DNA of 64,000 nt from Robbsia sp. KACC 23696 (GTDB lineage Bacteria > Pseudomonadota > Gammaproteobacteria > Burkholderiales > Burkholderiaceae): NCBI RefSeq assembly GCF_039852015.1, contig NZ_CP156627.1, positions 1,302,001 to 1,366,000 on the forward strand, written 5' to 3'. Within the stretch, counting starts at the first letter, position 1. Every line of letters begins with the position of its first letter. The position numbers and the translations under genes were made by a program. The notes below the pieces were generated by a model. That model saw nothing but the letters and a program-made list of their open reading frames with translations, was not told the origin of the DNA and did no database searches. Below, in pieces: positions 59,974 through 64,000 of this stretch.

Positions 59974-62416
59974 AAGACGGCCTGACATCTCCCGGGCACG
60001 CCTTGCGCCTTGCCTGAACGTAAACCCGATCCGCTCGGCGCTGCTGCTAGCGTGTGTGCTCGGTGCCGCGTCGACGGTGCAGGCTGCGCCGGCGCACAAG
60101 CATGCGCATGAAGTCACGAAACACGCCAGCGCCAAGCCCGCCGCCGCAAATCACGTGGAACCGAAAGCCGCGCCGAGCGCACCGACGGTGGCTGCGGCCG
60201 CACCGGTCAGCAACGCGTCGACGGGGCCGACGACCACGACGACCTATTCGTTACAGCAATTGGGCGCGCAATATGCGCTGAATCTGCGCGGCGTGGACGG
60301 CAGCAATACCGTGCCCGTCGGTATCCGCGACGATCAGGTGGTCAGCGGCGCGCGTCTGAACCTGCGCTACGCCTATTCGCCAGCCTTGCTGCCGGACCTG
60401 TCGCATATCAACGTCCTGATCAACGACCAGGTCGCGGCGTCCATTCCGGTGCCGAAAGACACGGCGGGCATGAGCCTGGAGAAGACGATCACGCTGCCGC
60501 CGTATCTGTTCACATCGAACAGCAAACTGCGTCTGCAGTTGATCGGCCATTACACGATGCAGTGCGAGGATCCGCTGCATTCGAGTTTATGGGCGAATCT
60601 GAGCAACCTCAGCACGCTGAGCATCGACACGCAACCGCTGACGCAGGCCAACGATCTGGCCCGCCTGCCGGAGCCGTTCTTCGATGCGCACGATATCCAT
60701 CGACTGAATCTGCCTTTCGTTTTCGCGAGTAATCCCGATGGCGCCGCGCTGGAGGCCGCCGGATCGGTTTCGTCCTGGCTTGGCGCGCTGGCGACGTATC
60801 GCGGTGCCGACTTCCCGGTCGCGATCTCGACGGTGCCGGCGAAAGGCAATGCGATCGTGATCGTCGAGGGCAGCGCGCAAGCGACGCTGGCGCCCTCGCC
60901 ATTGCAAGGTCCGACGCTGGCGATCGTCGCGAACCCGAACGATCCGAATGGCAAGCTGCTGCTGGTCATGGGGCGTGACGGCAAGGAATTGAAGCAGGCC
61001 GCCGATGCCTTGGTCACTGGCAGCCAGACGCTGGCCGGCGCGAGCGCCTTGATCACGAAGGTCGCCGACCTGGCACCGCGCAAGCCGGACGACGCACCGC
61101 GCTGGTTGCGCACCGATCGGCCGGTTTCCTTCGGCGAACTGGTCGAGGCGCAGCAGATGACCGTCTCCGGCTATAGCCCGGACGTGATCCGTATCGATAC
61201 GCATGTGCCGCCCGATTTGTTCGGTTGGCATGCGGACAAAGTGCCGATCGATCTGCATTATCGCTATACGCCGCAGCCTTACATGGTCAACTCGTCGCTG
61301 CTGTTCAGTGTCAGTGACCAATTCGTGAAGTCGGTTCCGCTGTTGCCGCTTGAACAGATCGAGGGCGGGGACAAGCTGAAGGCCGATGTCTTGCCCGATA
61401 GCAGCCTGCCGCGCGAGGCGCGGCTGGACGTGCCGCTGGAAACGTTGCTGCAGCCGAACTCCCAGTTGCAGTTCCGCTACATGTACGACTACATCAAGCA
61501 GGGCGAGTGCCGCGACATCATCATCGACAACGTGCGGGGGGCCATCGATCCGGCATCGACGATCGATCTGACCGGCTATCCGCACTACATGGCGATGCCG
61601 AATCTGGCCGCGTTCGCGCAGGCGGGCTTCCCCTTCACGCGGATGGCCGACCTGTCCGATACCGATGTGGTGCTGGGTGCCAATGCCGGCACGCAGGAGT
61701 ACAGCACCTACCTCACCGTCATGGGCCGGATGGGCAATTCGACCGGTTACCCGACGCGTGGCGTGTCCGTGGTCCGTGGCCAAACGCCGGCGTCGCTGCC
61801 GGCAGGCAAGGACCTGCTGGTCATCGCCTCGGGGGCCGATCAGGCCTGGCTGAAGGACTGGGCGCAGTATATGCCGGCGACCTACGACAGCAATGCGCAA
61901 TTCTCGGTGTCCGATGTGCCGGGTCGCGTGCTGGGCTGGTTCCATTCCAATCCGCGTCTCGATAACACGCCGAGCAAGCTGTCGGTTGCCTATACGGGGC
62001 AGGGTGTGAGCGCCGTACTCGCGGGCTTCGAGTCGCCGAAGGAAGCCGGTCGCAGCGTCGTCATGATGGTCAGTAACCAGCCCGAAGGCTTGAAGGACGC
62101 AGTAGCGGCCTTGCTGGAGACGCCGACGCTGGACAAGCAGCCGATTCAGGGCAGCCTGGTGTCGATCCGCGGCACGGAAGTGGATTCACTGGTCGGCGCG
62201 CATACCTACTACATCGGCCATCTCGGCCTGTGGCGCAGCATCGATTGGTGGCTGGCTTCGTTTGGCGTGTCGCTTGCCTCGCTGTTGAAGGCACTTGGCA
62301 TCGTCGTTCTGTTACTGATCGCGTTCCTGCTGTTCTCGGCGCTGCGTCGCCGGCAGGCGCGCCGCGATGCCGAATCGCGTGCTCGCCTGCGGGCCGAGCA
62401 GCGGCAGCAACCATAA
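59966..62416 (+). CDS. bcsB: Cellulose synthase periplasmic subunit BcsB, canonical type (BcsB2)
   Basis: 816 residues. ATG overlaps the bcsB1 stop by 8 bases. A second hydrophobic leader (SALLLACVLGAASTVQAAP) precedes a His/Ala/Pro-rich linker, then the BcsB body: YALNLRGVDGSNTVPVGIRDDQVVSGARLNLRYAYSPALLPDLSHINVLIND, QCEDPLHSSLWANLSN, PTLAIVANPNDPNGKLLLVMGR, YMYDYIKQGECRDIIIDNVRGAIDPASTIDLTGYPHYMAMPNLAAFAQAGFPFTRMADLSDT, and a C-terminal helix followed by a basic tail (RRRQARRDAESRARLRAEQRQQ). The two mature cysteines correspond to the conserved disulphide pair of BcsB. Guides the glucan through the periplasm. Confidence 0.93.
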   Translation: MFKRRPDISRARLAPCLNVNPIRSALLLACVLGAASTVQAAPAHKHAHEVTKHASAKPAAANHVEPKAAPSAPTVAAAAPVSNASTGPTTTTTYSLQQLGAQYALNLRGVDGSNTVPVGIRDDQVVSGARLNLRYAYSPALLPDLSHINVLINDQVAASIPVPKDTAGMSLEKTITLPPYLFTSNSKLRLQLIGHYTMQCEDPLHSSLWANLSNLSTLSIDTQPLTQANDLARLPEPFFDAHDIHRLNLPFVFASNPDGAALEAAGSVSSWLGALATYRGADFPVAISTVPAKGNAIVIVEGSAQATLAPSPLQGPTLAIVANPNDPNGKLLLVMGRDGKELKQAADALVTGSQTLAGASALITKVADLAPRKPDDAPRWLRTDRPVSFGELVEAQQMTVSGYSPDVIRIDTHVPPDLFGWHADKVPIDLHYRYTPQPYMVNSSLLFSVSDQFVKSVPLLPLEQIEGGDKLKADVLPDSSLPREARLDVPLETLLQPNSQLQFRYMYDYIKQGECRDIIIDNVRGAIDPASTIDLTGYPHYMAMPNLAAFAQAGFPFTRMADLSDTDVVLGANAGTQEYSTYLTVMGRMGNSTGYPTRGVSVVRGQTPASLPAGKDLLVIASGADQAWLKDWAQYMPATYDSNAQFSVSDVPGRVLGWFHSNPRLDNTPSKLSVAYTGQGVSAVLAGFESPKEAGRSVVMMVSNQPEGLKDAVAALLETPTLDKQPIQGSLVSIRGTEVDSLVGAHTYYIGHLGLWRSIDWWLASFGVSLASLLKALGIVVLLLIAFLLFSALRRRQARRDAESRARLRAEQRQQP

Positions 62417-62432
62417 TAATTAGAGAAAGCGC

Positions 62433-64000
62433 ATGCAAGTCAGCCGACGTCAGGCCTGGATAATGGGATTATTGGTCGGATCGGTCAGCCATCCGGTGTG
62501 GGCGCAGGAGGCGACCTCCGCGATATTGCTGGAGCAGGGTCGCTATTGGCAGGCCCACGACAAGCCCGATCTGGCTGCACAGTCGTGGTCGAAACTGCTG
62601 GTCGCCGAACCGAATCAGCCCGAAGGCCTGTATGGTCTGGGCGTGATCGCGGTCGGTAAAAAGCAATTTCCGGTTGCCCAGGGCTATTTGAGCAAGCTGC
62701 GGGCGGTCGCGCCGAACAGCCGCTTCGTGCCGCTGCTGGAGCAGGATCTGCGTCTTGCGGTCGATCCCGGCAAGTCCCTCCTTGCAAAGGCGCGGCAACA
62801 GGCACAGGACGCCGTCAACCAGAACGATCTGAAGGCGCTGGCTGCCGCCATCGGCGTGTACGACCAGGCCCTCGGCGGGAAAACGCCGCAGGGCGTGATC
62901 GCGCGCGAGTATTACACCTACCTCGGTTATACGAACGGCGGCACGGATAAAGCGATTCAAGGGCTTGAGCGCTTGAACGGCGAGATGCCGAACGATCCGT
63001 ATGTGCTGTTGCCGATGGCCCAGCACATGGTGCGTGACGAGAAGGATCGGGCGGCCGGTGTGGCCTTGCTGGAAAAGTTGTCGAGCCGCCAGGACATCGG
63101 CGGGGCGGCAACCGAAGCGTGGCGCTCGGTGTTGACGTGGGTGCCGCCAACACCGCAGAACCGGGCGTGGTTCGAGGACTATCTGAAGCTGCATCCCGAT
63201 GACGAGGAGATTCGTCATCAGATGCTCTCGCCGCGGGCGAGTACCGGCAACGGACCGCCGGTGCCGGTGATGGATCCGCGCCTGACCCGTGGCTTCGCCG
63301 CGTTCAAGGCAGGCGATATCACCGTGGCCGAGCAGTCTTTCTCCGATGTCCTGCGTGATAAACCCAATAATGCCGACGCGCTCGGCGGCTTGGGGCTGGT
63401 GCGCATGCAGCAGGGCGATCTGGCGCAGGCGCAGGACCTGCTGTCGCGTGCGGCGGCACGTCCGGGCGCGGGCGCGAACTGGGCGAAGCCGTTGAACTCG
63501 GCCCGTTACTGGCTGTTGGTGAACCAGGCGGAAGGGGCGCAGAACCTCGGCGACTATGCGACGGCACGGCGCGAACTGGACGAGGCGTTGAAACTCGATC
63601 CGAACGAGCCGGGTGGACGCAATGCATCGGGCCGCCTGTATGCGGCGCAAGGCAATCTGAAGCAGGCGGAGACGGTGTTCCGTGGGGTGCTGGCGACGGA
63701 TCCAAATAATCGCGAAGCCGTCAGCGGCTTGATCGATATCCTGGCGCAGACCGGACGCGCGGACGAGGCGCAGAAGTGGGTGGACAGCATGACGCCCGCC
63801 CAGCAAGCGGGTATCGGCGGCCTCGATCGGCTGCGTGCCGCGGTGGCCACGGCGCGTGCGGATGCCGCGCAACAGCGTGGCGACATGGCGGGTGCGCAGA
63901 AGATTCTGGAAGACGCGCAGCGGGCCGATCCCAACAATCCCTGGCTGCGCCTCGGACTCGCCCGCTTCAAGTTGCAGCAGGGCCATTCGGACGAAGCGCG
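62433..64000 (+). CDS. bcsC: Cellulose synthase outer-membrane/TPR subunit BcsC, cut by window end
   Basis: Open frame from ATG 62433 (AGAGAAAG upstream) through the right edge, 522 codons visible. Signal peptide ending SHPVWAQ, then tetratricopeptide repeats: AAQSWSKLLVAEPNQPEGLYGLGVIAVGKKQ, FAAFKAGDITVAEQSFSDVLRDKPNNADALGGLGLVRMQQGD, NLGDYATARRELDEALKLDPNEPGGRNASGRLYAAQGNLKQAETVFRGVLATDPNNREA, AQKILEDAQRADPNNPWLRLGLARFKLQQG. The periplasmic TPR scaffold of BcsC precedes a C-terminal beta-barrel, which lies outside the window. No bcsZ endoglucanase gene lies between bcsB2 and bcsC. Confidence 0.9.
   Translation, partial: MQVSRRQAWIMGLLVGSVSHPVWAQEATSAILLEQGRYWQAHDKPDLAAQSWSKLLVAEPNQPEGLYGLGVIAVGKKQFPVAQGYLSKLRAVAPNSRFVPLLEQDLRLAVDPGKSLLAKARQQAQDAVNQNDLKALAAAIGVYDQALGGKTPQGVIAREYYTYLGYTNGGTDKAIQGLERLNGEMPNDPYVLLPMAQHMVRDEKDRAAGVALLEKLSSRQDIGGAATEAWRSVLTWVPPTPQNRAWFEDYLKLHPDDEEIRHQMLSPRASTGNGPPVPVMDPRLTRGFAAFKAGDITVAEQSFSDVLRDKPNNADALGGLGLVRMQQGDLAQAQDLLSRAAARPGAGANWAKPLNSARYWLLVNQAEGAQNLGDYATARRELDEALKLDPNEPGGRNASGRLYAAQGNLKQAETVFRGVLATDPNNREAVSGLIDILAQTGRADEAQKWVDSMTPAQQAGIGGLDRLRAAVATARADAAQQRGDMAGAQKILEDAQRADPNNPWLRLGLARFKLQQGHSDEA

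Noticed and set aside
60587-61945. 452-codon minus-strand open frame opposite bcsB2
   Set aside because: Antisense shadow of a conserved BcsB; no ribosome-binding site or domain features.
62469-63986. 505-codon minus-strand open frame opposite bcsC
   Set aside because: The plus strand encodes a clear signal peptide and TPR repeats; the antisense frame has typical shadow composition.
1-64000. Search for CRISPR arrays, insertion sequences, integrases, tRNA and rRNA genes
   Set aside because: No regularly spaced repeats, transposase or integrase motifs, or tRNA cloverleaf sequences with CCA-type ends were found by eye.

Overview
The window reads as chromosomal DNA of a beta-proteobacterium of the Burkholderiaceae (Burkholderia sensu lato or a close ally). 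Pointers are high G+C outside one AT-rich stretch, three Burkholderia-type trimeric porins, many LysR/GntR/TetR-regulated small catabolic units, a beta-proteobacterial style cellulose operon with bcsD and bcsP, and an unusual C-P lyase locus. The species cannot be fixed from the sequence alone. No tRNA, rRNA, CRISPR array, transposase or integrase was seen.

Layout. 1-4.3 kb (minus): end-truncated MFS metabolite symporter, a squalene-synthase-type enzyme, a PNPOx-fold flavoprotein and a luciferase-like monooxygenase. 4.5-6.0 kb: chemoreceptor. 6.1-19.3 kb: a near complete phosphonate C-P lyase locus. The minus-strand operon runs phnG-H-I-J-K-L-M1, then phnD-C-E; the divergent plus-strand operon runs phnF-phnM2-DUF1045-phnN. 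Most genes overlap by 1-4 bases. PhnG-L build the ribosyl-triphosphate phosphonate, PhnM removes diphosphate, the radical SAM enzyme PhnJ cleaves the C-P bond, and PhnN makes PRPP. PhnP is absent, and a 2H-phosphoesterase-fold protein sits where its job would be needed. The divergent promoter region carries a HutC-type palindrome (likely PhnF operator) and a Pho-box-like direct repeat.

19.4-36 kb: LysR plus D-tartrate dehydratase (tarD), a small glycine-zipper protein, a large GGDEF-EAL sensor with a histidine-rich insert, porin/GntR, MocR/GNAT and SDR/TetR divergent pairs, a second porin and a two-domain acetyltransferase. 35-41.5 kb: a catabolic group (aldehyde dehydrogenase, haloacid-dehalogenase-type hydrolase, XRE-cupin regulator, orphan ABC binding protein, DadA-like flavin oxidase) with shared TTCACTAT-type motifs. 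41.5-43.1 kb: second chemoreceptor. 43.4-49.4 kb: LysR diverging from an operon of porin, exported alpha/beta hydrolase, MFS symporter and a cytoplasmic paralogue of the hydrolase; this looks like a complete uptake-and-hydrolysis route for an unknown substrate. 49.7-52.5 kb: glycosyltransferase, polysaccharide deacetylase and an exported alpha/beta hydrolase.

52.5-64 kb: a 1.7 kb non-coding, partly very AT-rich leader, then the cellulose operon bcsD-bcsP-bcsA-bcsB1-bcsB2-bcsC (cut by the window end). Its notable points are two tandem, divergent BcsB proteins, of which the first has lost every cysteine of the mature chain, and the absence of bcsQ from its usual place between bcsP and bcsA.
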